Position numbers and translations under genes: made by a program
From: Gamsiella multidivaricata
Lineage: Eukaryota; Mortierellomycota; Mortierellomycetes; Mortierellales; Mortierellaceae
NCBI RefSeq assembly: GCF_025024155.1
Contig: NW_026251821.1
Span: 1 to 64,000 of the forward strand
Direction: 5' to 3'
DNA: 64,000 nt
In this document: positions 10,011 through 21,797 of the stretch, piece after piece
Layout of the letters: every line of letters begins with the position of its first letter
Position numbering within the stretch: the stretch's first letter is position 1
The notes under the pieces: generated by a model
Told to the model about the DNA's origin: nothing
The model's input: only the letters and a program-made list of their open reading frames with translations
Databases searched by the model: none

Positions 10011-13000
10011 CTAGTGTGCGGCGTGTGTCGGCTGTCCTCCCCCTGGTCCGAAAGTCGGCACCGTATAGCTGTTGCTCGCCGGGTTCGAGTTCTTGCCCGT
10101 TGCGTTCTTAAAGTCGTCGATACTCTTGAACTGCTCCAACAACGGCTTCAACTCCGCCATCACATCCAGCTTGCGACGCGCCTTGTCCTTGCGGTAAAAT
10201 AGGTACGCCCAAAACTTCTCAAGTCCATACATATGTCCGTTCTGGTAATCCGCATAGGTCAACGCCTCAAAGTCCAGGAACAGATCCTGTCGGAACTTCT
10301 TCTCCAGTCCGTACGAGTAAAATCTGAAAAGACACTCGAGACCATAGCGATAGTTCGCATTCGCATCCTCCACCGCCAGCCGCTTGAACTCTGCATACAT
10401 CTTCCGATTGTAGTTGTCGCGTAAAAAATGGGACCAGAATCGGAAAAGAGTATTCATCTCTTGAGAGTGACCGATGCCCTGACGCTTGCGCTCCTTTAAA
10501 GCCTTGTAGTGGTATTTGTAATACTTGTGCTGGATGAAACCGTTCTCATGCAGCAGCTCATGAGACGGGTGCTGGAATGCTGGGAAAGAGTGAGCGACCT
10601 CCACTGAGGTCGATAAGAGTGACGATTCTGTATGGGATCCCATAAACATACAGCCAGCACCAGCTGGAGAGTTACCAACCGACGTCGATGGTAGATCCGA
10701 GGGTAAGAAGGGCTGATTCCCCAACACCCATCCAACTGGGGCCTGTGCAAAATATTGGCGCGAATCTGACTTCGATCCCTTGCCGCCTTTCTCGCCCCTG
10801 AGTGGATAGAATCGCTGAGCCTGGTTCTTCTTGTCCTTGCCCTTGCCGCGACTGCTGGCCTCACCGCTTTGACCGAGGGCGTGATTCTGGTTCTGACTCA
10901 GGTTTGGGTTTAGGTTCAGGGTTGGCGTGCTGGGTTGAGCACCAACACTCGAGCTCAAAATACTGCTGGCGCGACGGGGCTGGGAACCGGTAAGTGCGGC
11001 AAATTGCTCTTCCGAGATTGTCTCGACCTTTTTGTTCGATTGACCAAGGCCGGGTTGGCGACTGTCGTTGTTATTGTTACGCTTGTGCTGAAGGTCATGT
11101 TCGTAATGGTACAGTCCTTCGTTGATCATTTCATTGATGTCGTCGTTCATCGCTTTGCGCTCGTATGAGCCATGGGACCTGTCGCGTTTCCTTTGGGTGA
11201 CGATAAGGATCTTGGCGATAGTTTCATCGTCAAACTCGTCGTCATCATCATCGTCGTCGTCACTGACATAGTATTTTTGAACAGTGCCAGGACGGGCGCT
11301 TCCAAGGAGACTGTCATCGTCAAACTGGAAAACCTCATCATCCTCATCCGAGGGTAACTTGACGGGCTTTTCAGCCGGGCTCGAATGAACTGTAGAGGCA
11401 TGCTTCTTGTGCTTAGGCTCCTTGGTATGCCAGAGATTCCGGTTAGGCTGGATCGTTGGTTTGGCTGGTAAGGACGAAGAGATGATGACTGGATGTGGAC
11501 TTCTGGGCGGCGGCACATAAGAGCTGCGGTGATTTGAGGCTGGAACAGCGCCACTTTCTTTTGGAAAGATCCAGGTAGCCCAATCGCCCTTTCTGCGGAT
11601 CTTGTCGCCGTTCAACTCGATCTCTTTGCTTGACTTCAAGGTCTCCTTGATCAGTTCGTGGTCTGTCGTCAGGTTTTTAACTCTGTTAAAGTTCGCGACG
11701 AGGGACAGCGGTACATAGCCTTCCGAATCCATTTGGTTGCGCATGTATACATCCTTGCATAAGTTCTCGACAGAGAAGTAGTATTCCCTATGGTAAAGCA
11801 AAACGCACAGAAACGTGAGAACGGCCTTCTAAAACGTGATTAAGAGTCGCAACTTTTGAAAGCGCCTTGTGGCACCGAAAACATACATTTGTTGAAGGAT
11901 ATAGGCCTTTAAGGTTTCAGTATCGTTGAAAACGCCATTCTGCTGGTAGGGCTGTCTGGCATGGCCCAAAGACCCGCGATAGTTGGATCGCGTACCGTAA
12001 GATTTTCCACCGCCTTCCATTGGTATCGAAAAAATAGTCAGCAAACAGCAGTAGGATTTAAATAAAGCAGATATATTCCTCGAGCTACGCTTTCAAACTT
12101 ACGTCCACGTCCTTTCTGTTGGCGGTTGTGGGTTTGCTGCTGACTCTGCGAGGGTTCATCATCAAACATTGATGGTACAGATGCACGTCGGCCCTGCGTA
12201 GTGGGAGCTTCTGGCGTTTGAGAACCCACAGACTTAGTGGTATCACCGGGTGCTGAGTTCTTTCGGCGACGGGGGTGCGATGAGCCAGACGCGGGCGTGG
12301 AGTGGGTGATGTTCGGCGTCACCTGGGTCCACTTGCCTTTGTCCTTCTTGCTGATGGGCGCAGCAGCTGTCAGAGGTTCATGCTTAATATCCTTTTCGGC
12401 TGAGGCGCTTGGATCGGGCCAAACACTAGTGTCGTCCATCGAGGGAATCGGTGGCTGATGCTGGCGTGGGTGTTTCTTGTTCTTTTTGGATCTTTTGCTA
12501 CCATCCCTGTCATCTGCATCATTTGTAAAAAAAAAAAAAAGCGCAGATCGTCAGCACCGTCCCTTTTTCATGTATTCGCATAGAGATATCTCGATGGATC
12601 ATAACCTTGTCTCTTCATGCACGCACACTCCTAAAATCAGACCATCCTTTGGGCCAGCTTCTACGCCTCCACGCGCTGATATATCCACACGTGCGCAAAT
12701 GGACACTCCTCAGGCCGTCTCGAGGCAAATTACACTCGTTTTTTGTCTTCGCTTATGTTTCATACCGAAAAAAAAAGACTCGGAGTGTCCCTCGGAACCA
12801 CGCAGCAAGACAAAATGAAAGCTCACCAACACCTCCTTCAAACTCACCAAGAGCGGCGTCCTTGTTGTTCCCGACAGTTGGTTCTACACGCTTCTCCGTG
12901 TCTGTCTCCACATGGTCACCACCTGCAGGCTTCATGGCTTCCTTGCGCGCCTGCCACACATTTACAGCAGGGAGGTCAGGGGAAGCTGCGGTTGCAGCAG

Positions 13001-13148
13001 ACGAGGAAGAGTCGCCGTTGTGGTGTTGATGCTGATCATTATGGGATTTGGTACGACTATGCGGCTCCTTAGCTGCTGTTGTTGAGGCCAAGGTATCCTC
13101 GACATGCGACTCATTCTTCTTGCTGCCGGGGACAGTGGGCTTGGTCAT
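10011..13148 (-). CDS. La-related protein, LARP1 type (La motif plus DM15 region)
   Basis: Four exons: 12848-13148, 12103-12513, 11887-12013, 10011-11787; 871 residues. LARP1 proteins bind mRNA and control translation of ribosomal-protein-type mRNAs. The La motif spans about residues 265-350 across the last junction ([18 protein letters not shown], then [14 protein letters not shown]). The C-terminal DM15 repeats, diagnostic for LARP1, lie at about 690-835 ([58 protein letters not shown]). N-terminal exon 1 has [11 protein letters not shown], also typical. A Gly/Arg stretch (GRGRGGGKSYG) is assembled by splicing exon 2 to 3. The first intron (334 nt, GTGAGT donor) is the longest and contains an A run. 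An acidic Asp stretch lies near residue 470. Confidence 0.9.
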
Positions 13149-13996
13149 TGTTGGGTGCTGCGATCGAGACGAGGGCGGTTCGGGATCTGACAGGCGGGGT
13201 GGTCAAAGAGGCGAAGAGGATAGGAGGGTAAGTGTTTGTTCAGAGGAAAGGGTGGAGTGAAGAGGCAGCGATGGGAGGTGGAAGTGAGGGCAAAGGATGG
13301 GTGTAGGGGGCGGCGTGAAGGGCGAAAAGGGGACGGCGTGATGCTGCGTGTGAAAAGAGCAAAGGGTTGGTGGCAAAATGTTGAAGAAGTGTGCGGAGGA
13401 ATGCATCCACATTGAAGTTGGACAAGAGAGAGAGGAAATACGGGTGTCTCGACAGAGGGAGGAAGAAAAGAAAAAAGTTTCAACGCTGCTCACGTGGGAG
13501 GCTCTTCTCGTCGAAACCCCACCCCCAAAATGGCAGACGACGACGATCGTCGTATTCAGCCATAGACTGGGACAGAGGCATCGATGTTCATATGTCTGGT
13601 GTGATGCTGTGCAGCTCTACATTTTCATGCCATACCCTAATGTTACACCAGCGCAGAAACTGTGCGGCGACACATGTTTCATGCGCAGCTTGAAGCTGCC
13701 ATCGTCAAGAGCTCCTCCCCCTTCCTCAGCCATGTGCCAAAGTGAAATTCTTCAAGCTGCTAGCATTAACGGATGGGTTCCGGAGGGCATTTCTTTTAGT
13801 GGCCAAGATGTGTAAATGCTGTGTGTTTTGTACTATTCAGCCCAGAGTTGGCCTGTGTTGTAACATAGGAAGTAAGATGTTTAAATGAAGTAGCGCGCCA
13901 GAGCCGTGCTGAAAGTAAGAATGTGATAATGTTCGCCATCAATTGTGTCCACCGATAAAATATGAGAATGAATTGTTTTATTGCTTTATGGACTTC
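13149..13996. other. Upstream region of LARP1, no gene seen
   Basis: Pyrimidine-rich on the minus strand just upstream of the LARP1 start (13150-13500), consistent with a fungal promoter/leader. The remaining part up to 13996 is the 3' flank of the next F-box gene. Several overlapping open frames exist but none looks like protein. Confidence 0.5.
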
Positions 13997-15760
13997 TTAA
14001 TCGTAATATCCGTAGTCATCGTAATATCCGTGGTCATCGTAATATCCGTAATCGTCGTGATATCCAAAGTCGTCGTAGTGTTCATTGTAGTCGTAATAGT
14101 CTTCATTATAGTCAATGCCCTCGCCATTATAATCGTCGAACTCGTCGAACCCGTCGAACTCGCCAAGGCCCATTAGATCCAAATCACTCTCCTCCTCATA
14201 TGACCTCTGAGTGATCACCTCGATGTCTCGTCTCTGCAGCATCTCGGACACCCTTTTCTTGGCGACCATCAAGGGGTCGTAATGCAGGGCCATGCGCTGA
14301 TGACGCCACTCGAGAGAGCCCTCAAGTGTCTCAAGGTTCTTCCAATGCTTCATCATCCATTGAGCTACTTTTTCACCATCCCGTTTCGAAATCGTCACGT
14401 TCATCGCATTCTTGCAACTGAAGAACTTAAGATTCTTCAATGTCGTCAGATGCCCGAGCCCTGCTCTCAGCGACACCTTTAGCCTTCTTTCCAGCATGGA
14501 TGAATCATCCTCCCAGCCTCTACATCCACAAATCGATAGGTACTCCAGCTTCTTGAACTGAGCCAGTCTTCCGTACACCTGTATATTCATTTTCAGTAGC
14601 TTGTGTGTTTTCACGCGGTGCTTGTCGATGGTGATTCCAATATCAAATCTCCTCAGGTTCACGCACTTCCATGACTTGCGCACGATGTCCTGATAGTCAA
14701 GATTCAAGGCGACAATGCTTTCCAGTTGTGGGCATGAGGTTAGAATTTGTTGGACCATGTGGCTCGTGATGTGGCGAGAATGCTGTAGATCGATTTCCCT
14801 GAGTGTCGGAAGGTGCCGCTTGAGAGCGTCAAAGTCCGTGCGCGCCATTGACAGTTTTTCGACTCGTGGAAGCGCCATAAGGATTAGGGTCATGTCCTCG
14901 CGACTGTTAGGGGACATCAGGTGGAGAGCCGTCAGGTGAGGCCACTTGGTCTTGACTGCTTGGCAAAACTCGCCGACCGGGATGATATACATGCACTCCC
15001 AGAAGAGAGACACTAGATTGGGACATTTGCTGATCCAGCTGAGTTGGGTCCTGACCGACATCTCGGTGCCGCGAAGATCAAAATGTCGTATCTTCGGAAA
15101 GGTGAGGTTGGCCGGCAACTTAAATCCAACAAACCCATCATGTATAGATGAAAGATGCTCCACGCCGCGCGATATGGCTTGAATATACCGCTCAGAGTCG
15201 CGGAAATCGATAGCACAATCTGCTGTCTGCAAGACTTTCAGGCTGGAGCACGATACTAGGGCCTTCACAAATCTGGGTCTAAAATGAAGGGAGTGATCGA
15301 AGTCTGGGTCGCGCTGAATGACAATCTTCCGTAACCGAGGGTTTTCTCGGACCATATCTGAGAAACAGGACCACATGTAACATGACCAATCATATGACCA
15401 CTCCTCCTCCTCCTCCTCCTCCGTGCCATCCTGGTCATCCTCCTCGGACTCGAAATAGATGTCGTCCGAGAGATCATTCGGCAGACTGATATCTTCGAGC
15501 TGGCGACATAGAGAAAAGAGTGTTGCGAGGTATGTGGGCTCGGGGTTCTCTATGATCAAGCTGCGGATATGATGTGCATTCTGCTCCAGTAGTGTCTGGC
15601 TTGGGGATGCACCGTAAGCGAAAGTGAACCTGCGCCAGAGGGAGGGCAGGAAGGCGGCTTTCCAAGACTTGCACACTCGGATACAAGACAGAGCATCTTT
15701 GAGACGAAGGTATTCACCGATCAGGCTGAGGATCTCTGGCAGTTCGAGAGGGTTGGGCAT
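13997..15760 (-). CDS. F-box protein with leucine-rich region and Tyr/Asp repeat tail
   Basis: Single exon, 587 residues, ATG at 15758-15760. The F-box occupies residues about 4-45 (NPLELPEILSLIGEYLRLKD, then CIRVCKSWKAAFLPSLWRRF). It is followed by an acidic Glu/Asp insert around residue 115 and irregular Leu-rich repeats typical of substrate-binding regions of SCF adaptors. The last 40-odd residues are an unusual low-complexity tail of Tyr, Asp and Gly (units such as DDYGYY) encoded by an 18-bp tandem repeat. The frame has no internal stop, unlike the copy at 1-3 kb. Confidence 0.85.
   Translation of the reverse strand: MPNPLELPEILSLIGEYLRLKDALSCIRVCKSWKAAFLPSLWRRFTFAYGASPSQTLLEQNAHHIRSLIIENPEPTYLATLFSLCRQLEDISLPNDLSDDIYFESEEDDQDGTEEEEEEEWSYDWSCYMWSCFSDMVRENPRLRKIVIQRDPDFDHSLHFRPRFVKALVSCSSLKVLQTADCAIDFRDSERYIQAISRGVEHLSSIHDGFVGFKLPANLTFPKIRHFDLRGTEMSVRTQLSWISKCPNLVSLFWECMYIIPVGEFCQAVKTKWPHLTALHLMSPNSREDMTLILMALPRVEKLSMARTDFDALKRHLPTLREIDLQHSRHITSHMVQQILTSCPQLESIVALNLDYQDIVRKSWKCVNLRRFDIGITIDKHRVKTHKLLKMNIQVYGRLAQFKKLEYLSICGCRGWEDDSSMLERRLKVSLRAGLGHLTTLKNLKFFSCKNAMNVTISKRDGEKVAQWMMKHWKNLETLEGSLEWRHQRMALHYDPLMVAKKRVSEMLQRRDIEVITQRSYEEESDLDLMGLGEFDGFDEFDDYNGEGIDYNEDYYDYNEHYDDFGYHDDYGYYDDHGYYDDYGYYD
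14000..14071. repeat. 18-bp coding tandem repeat x4
   Basis: Units start at 14000, 14018, 14036 and 14054; the first three differ by one or two bases and the fourth is more diverged. On the minus strand they encode the repeated Asp/Tyr/Gly tail of the F-box protein. Degenerate further units extend to about 14135. Confidence 0.85.
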
Positions 15761-16412
15761 GTTGAATGAAGATCCTAATTGGATGCGATGAATGGGCGAG
15801 GCATGGATGAGGGAACATAATTTTTTTAGATTAGAAACTTTATTGAGTGAACGCGTCGAGCCGCGTTCTCAGTTAAGCTATACGCGTCGATCGCATACTG
15901 ATCCTACCTTAAACTAACAGGCATGGGCATCGATTAGGAGCTTCAGGCCTGCTTACTGAGTCCATATCAAGGGTTGTACCTGAGCAGTTATCATTCGTAA
16001 GATGACATTTAGCATGGGGTTCGCTCTTTAACCTTTTAAAATCGTGGGAATGTCGCCTTCCCCAGTACTAATTTACTCGCACGGAGCTGCAGCATGATTA
16101 TCAAGGGGAAAAAAAGTTTATAGCCCTCGGTGGAGAATAACACGCTGCTTTGCGGATTCATCACTGAGCCATGAACAAATCGCGACGCTTATGCGCGACG
16201 TTTTCCTTTCTTTTCCTTTTTTTTTTTTTTTTTTTTTCATGTGTGTTATCGCAAAGAATGCCAACGGAAAGACGAATACGGCATTATACCAGCTAAGTTT
16301 CATACGTGAGCCATCGTCATTAAAGTCCAGCTTTATTATCAATAGTGCCGTCCTATGCCAAAATGCCGATGTATATGCGATGCGTGAAAAGAACAATGAG
16401 CCGTGGCTGGCT
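15761..16412. other. Intergenic stretch, no gene seen
   Basis: Lies between two minus-strand genes. Contains a 20-nt T run near 16218-16237. The minus-strand open frame 16118-16576 is mostly non-coding sequence running through the ESF2 tail and is rejected. Confidence 0.55.
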
Positions 16413-17727
16413 CTACCGCCCAAAGACATTTCCAAGAACACTCTTGATCTTGCCCTCCACAGGCGCAGATGATGCTTTGATACTCGGCTCGCCATCGCCG
16501 CCCAACCGCCGTTGCTTGAACACTCGTCGGACCTTTGGTTCGCTCGGCTCCGATTCAGCGACCTTTCCGCTTCCACTGTTGCTGTTACTGCTGCTGCTGT
16601 CGCCTTCTGTTGCTTTGCGCTTGGCTGCCTTCTTCTCTTCCATGCTCTTAATCATCTTCGACTTTTCAATGTTGTTCAGGATGAATTTGTTCTCGCGGTT
16701 GGCCTGGCTAATCTCAGCCTGGAGTCGCTGTGCTCGTGAAGCATTCTCGTATGCTGAGTCATATCAAGGGATCAAAAGAACTGTCAATTTACTGTACTTT
16801 GCCTCAGAAGGGATCTCAACGAACATACTTTATCTTGACTTACCAATTCTTTCTGTCAGGTGGTCCCATTTGAACTTTGGCAAGTACTTGATATTCCACA
16901 TGTCGTCGTAATAAAAGCTGTTCTTGTTGCCGCCAATGATCGTCGTATTCAAAGTCTTGGCCACCTGCTTCGCTACAGACTTGTCCATGAACTCGACCCA
17001 TCCTTCCGTGAAGTTTTGTTTCTTGTTGCCTCCGTATTTTTTGCGGCGCGCTGCGATCTTAGGATCTAATTAGAGAAAAGCAACAGGACATGACGCCGGG
17101 TTAGTATGCGCTTCAGTACACAGTACGGCCCTTTATTTATTCGCGCCATAATTCGGTCGAAATCACTGTACCTTCAGGTGCCAAGTACACACGACCGAGT
17201 TCTCCGAATTTGCCGAGCAAATGGCGCAATTTGACGGGCTTCATGAATGGAGGGATTTTGGATAGATATACGATTCCAGTCTTATCACGAGCCGCTTGAA
17301 ACTTTTCCAATGCCTTCGGTGTCAATGGCTTCACTTTCTTTGACTTTTTTGCGCCGCGAATCCGCTTAGGTTCGGTGCTGTCATTTTCATCCGCACCTTC
17401 CATCTGAAATCTGGGATCCGAGGAAGCTGTGGGGTCTTTGGCTGTTGTGTCACTGCCATCCTCTCTTTCATCATCATCCCCGCTGTTGTCGTTGTTATCG
17501 TCGTCGTCATCGTCGTCATTATCATCGTCGCTGTCTCCGCTTTGGTCAAGTCCAAATACTAAAGCGTTCTTCTTTGCGGGTGCAGGTTTTTTTAAGCCGG
17601 CCATCTTGGAGTTGGTGGAAGAGGCCTTGAGCTCGCGTTCCTCTTCCGAGTCATAGTCCGAGGCATCTGAGTGGCCATCATCCTCGGGCAGGTTGAAAAT
17701 ATCCTCTGCACTGACTTTTGAGGTCAT
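16413..17727 (-). CDS. ESF2: ESF2/ABT1-family pre-rRNA processing protein
   Basis: Three exons: 17172-17727, 16844-17065, 16413-16753; 372 residues. ESF2/ABT1 acts in the nucleolus in early small-subunit processome assembly. The N-terminus is very acidic (residues 60-95, Asp/Glu-rich). An RRM-like domain spans about 150-260: TGIVYLSKIPPFMKPVKLRH, GELGRVYLAPEG, then after the first junction DPKIAARRKKYGGNK, FTEGWVEFMDKSVAK, TIIGGNKKNSFYYDD and MWNIKYLPKFKWDHLTERI, the most diagnostic family block. The C-terminal exon is a basic, helical tail (AYENASRAQRLQAEISQANR). All three junctions keep frame with GT-AG sites. It is divergent from PPIL3, with 420 bp between the two start codons. Confidence 0.9.
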
Positions 17728-18147
17728 TTTAAGGTGTCGTGTGTTGAAGGAGGAAACGTATGGGTTGGGTCAAGAGAGTCGCACAGTCCAGGGTTCAGGA
17801 AAACGGAATAATGATGGCTGATGGGTCGCTTAGCCTTGAAGTTGGGCTTGCAGAGTTGGTTAGAAGACGGGCAAGTACGAGGCTGTTATTTCACCAGAAT
17901 GAAGGGAAAAGAAGATGTACGAAAGGGCGGTAGCGTTGACAAGCAAAGGAGTTCTCCTCAACGGCCCCAAAAGAAAAAAAAAAAAAAGCAAAGAAAACAA
18001 GGGTGACTGCTGAATTGTTTTGATCTATATAGGGAAGGTGTATGCATACGCACACGCTGCCATAACCTCGTGTGAGTCGCCATCACCGTCTCCTCCGTTT
18101 CTACCACAAACCACACTCACACACTCATCTTCATCATATACATAATC
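17728..18147. promoter_or_regulatory. Shared divergent promoter region of ESF2 and PPIL3
   Basis: The only sequence between two divergent start codons. It includes an A run at about 17980-17993 and alternating CA/TCAT-rich sequence near PPIL3. No specific factor site is claimed. Confidence 0.4.
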
Positions 18148-18671
18148 ATGGTAGAACGTCAATGCATAGGAACATGAACGTTGAAATGCATAATACAGGA
18201 TAGCAGCTTCATGATGCACATCTAACAGTCCCTTTCTCGTCTTTGCAATAGTCCGTGACTTTACACACCGACCTGGGCGATCTCAAACTGGAGGTCTTTT
18301 GCGAGAGCGTTCCCAAGACAGCGGAGGTACATGGATGGCCACTGACCTTAATTTTCCTAAACGTCGACAATGGAACACACAAAAACCCATACTTATACTG
18401 ATGCCTTTTTTTTAAACACACTTTTTATAGAACTTTTTGGCGTTGTGTGCAAGCGGATATTACGACAACAATCTCTTCCACAGGAGCATCAAAGGATTCA
18501 TGGTGCAAACAGGCGACCCCACAGGAACAGGAAAGGGTGGAACGTCGATCTGGGGCAGAAAGTTTGCGGATGAACTTCGTGGCGGTCTGAAGGTACAACA
18601 TCAAGCCCTTGCTCTCTTCCTTCGCACTTGTTCCAGAATTGTATTGCCCGCACGAACGTGAGTCCTAATAC

Positions 18672-18704
<33 letters not shown>

Positions 18705-18971
18705 CGTCCATGATAGCACACGGGCCGTGGCATTGTGTCGATGGCGAATTCGGGACCGGACACGAACGGGTCACAGTTCTTTATCACGTACGACAAACAG
18801 CCGCATCTGGATACGAAATATACGATCTTTGCAAAGGTCATTGATGGCGCAGACACGACTCTGGATGCAATTGAGAAGATCCCTGTGGATGCGAAGAACA
18901 GGCCGACACAGCCGATCCGCATTCTATCGACGACCATTCATGCTAATCCTATTGCAGACAGGGATCGCTGA
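18148..18971 (+). CDS. Peptidyl-prolyl cis-trans isomerase, PPIL3-type cyclophilin
   Basis: Four coding exons: 18148-18150, 18252-18326, 18431-18592, 18717-18971; 164 residues, close to the 161 of animal PPIL3, a spliceosome-associated cyclophilin. Matches the family from the first residue: M then [18 protein letters not shown]. Active-site residues are present: Arg44 and Phe49 in [17 protein letters not shown], Gln52, GSQFFITY and [15 protein letters not shown]. The first coding exon is only the ATG, followed by a GTAGAA donor; the next exon begins exactly at the second codon. The third intron contains a 31-nt T run (18674-18704) ahead of its acceptor. The C-terminal end [12 protein letters not shown] is also family-like. 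Confidence 0.9.
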
Positions 18972-20039
18972 ATCATGAAGCGATACTTGTACATGAGAGT
19001 GTTTCGGACTGAAATGGATCGTATAGCTACACACACACCTTTTTTTTTTTTTTTGCTACTTATCCTGCATATGCCCTGTACATTATCACTACGTTCTTAC
19101 TTCTCGTTGTAAACCGCAAATAAAAAGCAGTTAAGCACAATGTCGATGCCAATGTCACTTTCAAGACTAAATCAGACACCAATGCCAATGTAGACGAAGA
19201 CTTGCGAGCAGGTTCCCCAAGATGAATGCAATCGTAATGATTTATAACCGGACTTTGATCTCTTCACTTGGACCAGTCGCACAAAGCAAAATGTGAAGAT
19301 CGGACCATTGGCGAAGATCAAGATAAAATGTGCTGCGTGGGATCGCTGTAGTGTTTATGCATGGTTTGAAGGGAATGCTGACAGATGTGCTCCATTGATA
19401 ACCGTCGGAACAGTGGGAGAATAGGAGGAAGAAAGAATAAGAGAGAGAAAGAGATCAATGGAGTTGGCATTTCCTCCTTTCCCCTTCTCTGGTTCCCTGC
19501 TGCTTCCCTGCTTCCCTGCTTCCCTGCTCTCCTTGTTCCTTGCTGTTAGTGCATGCATGGGTGCATGGGTGCATGAAGATAGTCCGCTGCATGCGAAAAA
19601 TCATCCGATTCTGTTTTAGGTCCTTGCGGGCGTGTGTGGTGCATAGAGTCTATCCAGGCTGCTTCATTTCAGATATCATGCCACTTTTTCTAAATAGTTC
19701 AGGGCTCACATCCAAACCCAAATCGCGCAATGGATACTGCATTTACACACACATACACTGGTATTTGTCGTCCAGTTGGTTGGCCATTGCTCCGGAATAG
19801 ACTGGATACAATAGACTAGACTTGCGTGGACCAAGTCTGATCTGTTCTCATGTTCCCCGCAGCCCATGTCCATGTCCATGTGCATGTGCTGAAGCGGTAG
19901 ATATGGAGAGATAGCCCAGCAGTGGAGATAAAGAAGCAGCGAAACGTCCCATTCGATTCGAAGCCTAAACATCATCCGATAATTTGTTCCTTCATCTTCA
20001 CACTCGCTCCGCTCCTTCCTTTCAAGTCTCGACTCGTTG
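18972..20039. other. Intergenic stretch with short repeats, no gene seen
   Basis: Contains repeats of CTTCCCTGCT around 19500-19530 and a GCATGGGT repeat around 19555-19575. It covers the 3' flank of PPIL3 and the upstream region of HMG-CoA synthase. No supported exon. Confidence 0.5.
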
Positions 20040-20047
20040 TATAAATA
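20040..20047 (+). promoter_or_regulatory. TATA-box-like element upstream of HMG-CoA synthase
   Basis: TATAAATA at 20040-20047 lies 38 bp before the first in-frame ATG (20085) and 128 bp before the preferred ATG (20175). Position and sequence fit a TATA box; not proven. Confidence 0.45.
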
Positions 20048-20174
20048 TCCCCCAAGCACCCTTACGACTTCCCTTCTTCTCGCCATGACCCTCCACTCCT
20101 CAACGTCTTCTTCTTCTTCACCAACCACCACCCTGTCGTCTCAAACAACAACAACAACAACAACTACTGCCAAC

Positions 20175-21797
20175 ATGGTCGGATCTATCTCAAACAACAC
20201 CTTCCCCGCCAACGTCGGCATCCTCGCCCTCGAGTTCTACTTCCCCTCCAAGGTAACAAGCACGCCTATGCAATCTGTCAATTGGCCTTTGCTTGTCTGA
20301 TGTCCGCCTTATGCTCGACCGCGATGAGGTTTGGAATGAGCCGACGCTGATGCAAACACTTTGTCTCCTGTAACATGTCTAGTTTGTGGATCAGAGCGAG
20401 CTCGAGCAGTTCGATGGCGTCTCTGCCGGAAAGTACACCATCGGCTTGGGTCAGACCCAGATGGCTGTCTGCGATGATCGCGAGGACATCAACTCCATCT
20501 CCCTCACTGGTAAGCAACATGATTTTGTTGCCACCCTCGGATCCGCGTGTGCGTGTGTCTGTCTGCAGCCACGTACCCGCAACGGTCCTCATCCCTCTAA
20601 TCTTTCCTCTGATTTTGTTACTATCTCATAGTCGTACAAAACCTCGTTGAGAAGCACAGCATTTCGTTCAAGGACATTGGTTATCTCGAGGTCGGCACAG
20701 AGTCCATCATCGACAAGTCCAAGTCCGTCAAGACCGTTCTCATGTCCCTCTTTGAAGAATCCGGCAACCACGACGTCGAGGGCATTGATACCAAGAACGC
20801 CTGCTACGGAGGCACCGCCTCGGTCTTCAACGCCGTCAACTGGATCGAATCCTCCTCCTGGGACGGTCGTCTCGCCCTCGTCGTCGCTGCCGACATTGCC
20901 TCCTATGCCGAAGGTCCCGCACGCCCTACCGGTGGTGCCGGAGCCGTCGCCATCCTTATTGGCCCCAACGCCCCCGTTGTCTTTGACCAGGGCGTGCGCT
21001 CGACTCACATGAACCATCTCTGGGACTTTTACAAGCCCGAGCTCGCGTCCGAGTACCCAACCGTCGACGGACACTTCTCCAACACCTGCTACATCCGCTC
21101 CGTCGATGCCTGCTACTCCCTCTTCACCAAAAAATTCTCGAAGCGTTACAGCCCCAACCCAGAGCAGCTCCTCAAGAGCCAGGACCTCGATCTCTTGGCC
21201 TTCCATGCGCCTAACTGCAAACTCGTCCAGAAGGCCTATGGCCGCCTGGCTTACAACGATATGCTCCAGGACCCAGAGAACGAGGCCTATGCGCCCGTGA
21301 AGGAGTACGCCAAGTTCGGACATTCGGAGGAGTCTTATTACGATAAGGGACTGGAGCGTGCCATGATGCAGTTCACCAAGGCCGATTACCAGAAGAAGGT
21401 TATCCCCTCGCTCTATGCCTCGACCAACGTCGGAAACATGTACACGGCTTCGGTTTGGGCCTGTCTCTCGAGCTTGTTGTCCTCGACCCCCGATGAGGAG
21501 ACCCTGAACAAGCGCATCGGTATGTTCTCTTACGGCTCTGGATCGGCGGCGACCTTCTTCTCGCTCAAGGTCGTAAGTTCGACTCAAACGTTCAGGGATA
21601 CTCTCCAGATCAAGGATCGTCTCGAGAAGCGTGTCAAGGTCACGCCCCAAGTCTTTGCTGAGCACTTGAAATTGCGCGAGGAGACCGCGCTCCTGAAGGA
21701 TTACAACCCCATCGGTGACATCTCGACCTTGGTCAAGGGCACATACTACCTCCAGCGCATCGACGAAAAGTTCCGCAGGACCTATGGTCGCGCTTAA
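20175..21797 (+). CDS. ERG13: Hydroxymethylglutaryl-CoA synthase
   Basis: Three exons: 20175-20252, 20383-20509, 20632-21797; 456 residues (yeast and animal enzymes are about 490-520). It condenses acetyl-CoA with acetoacetyl-CoA to HMG-CoA, the step before HMG-CoA reductase in sterol synthesis. Evidence: [37 protein letters not shown], catalytic Glu92 in [13 protein letters not shown], catalytic Cys126 in [16 protein letters not shown], catalytic His in [16 protein letters not shown], and [18 protein letters not shown]. An in-frame ATG at 20085 would add 30 Ser/Thr residues; I prefer 20175 because the intervening sequence is a CAA-repeat like a 5' leader, but the longer start is possible given the TATA position. 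Codon usage is strongly biased (CTC, GCC, ATC), as for highly expressed genes, which creates a long antisense frame. Confidence 0.95.

Noticed and set aside
17331..17656. Several frames over the Asp-rich ESF2 segment
   Set aside because: Shadows produced by the GAC/GAT repeat of the acidic region.
21568..21590. GTAAGT inside HMG-CoA synthase exon 3
   Set aside because: Reading through keeps the family sequence ([15 protein letters not shown]); splicing there would delete conserved residues.
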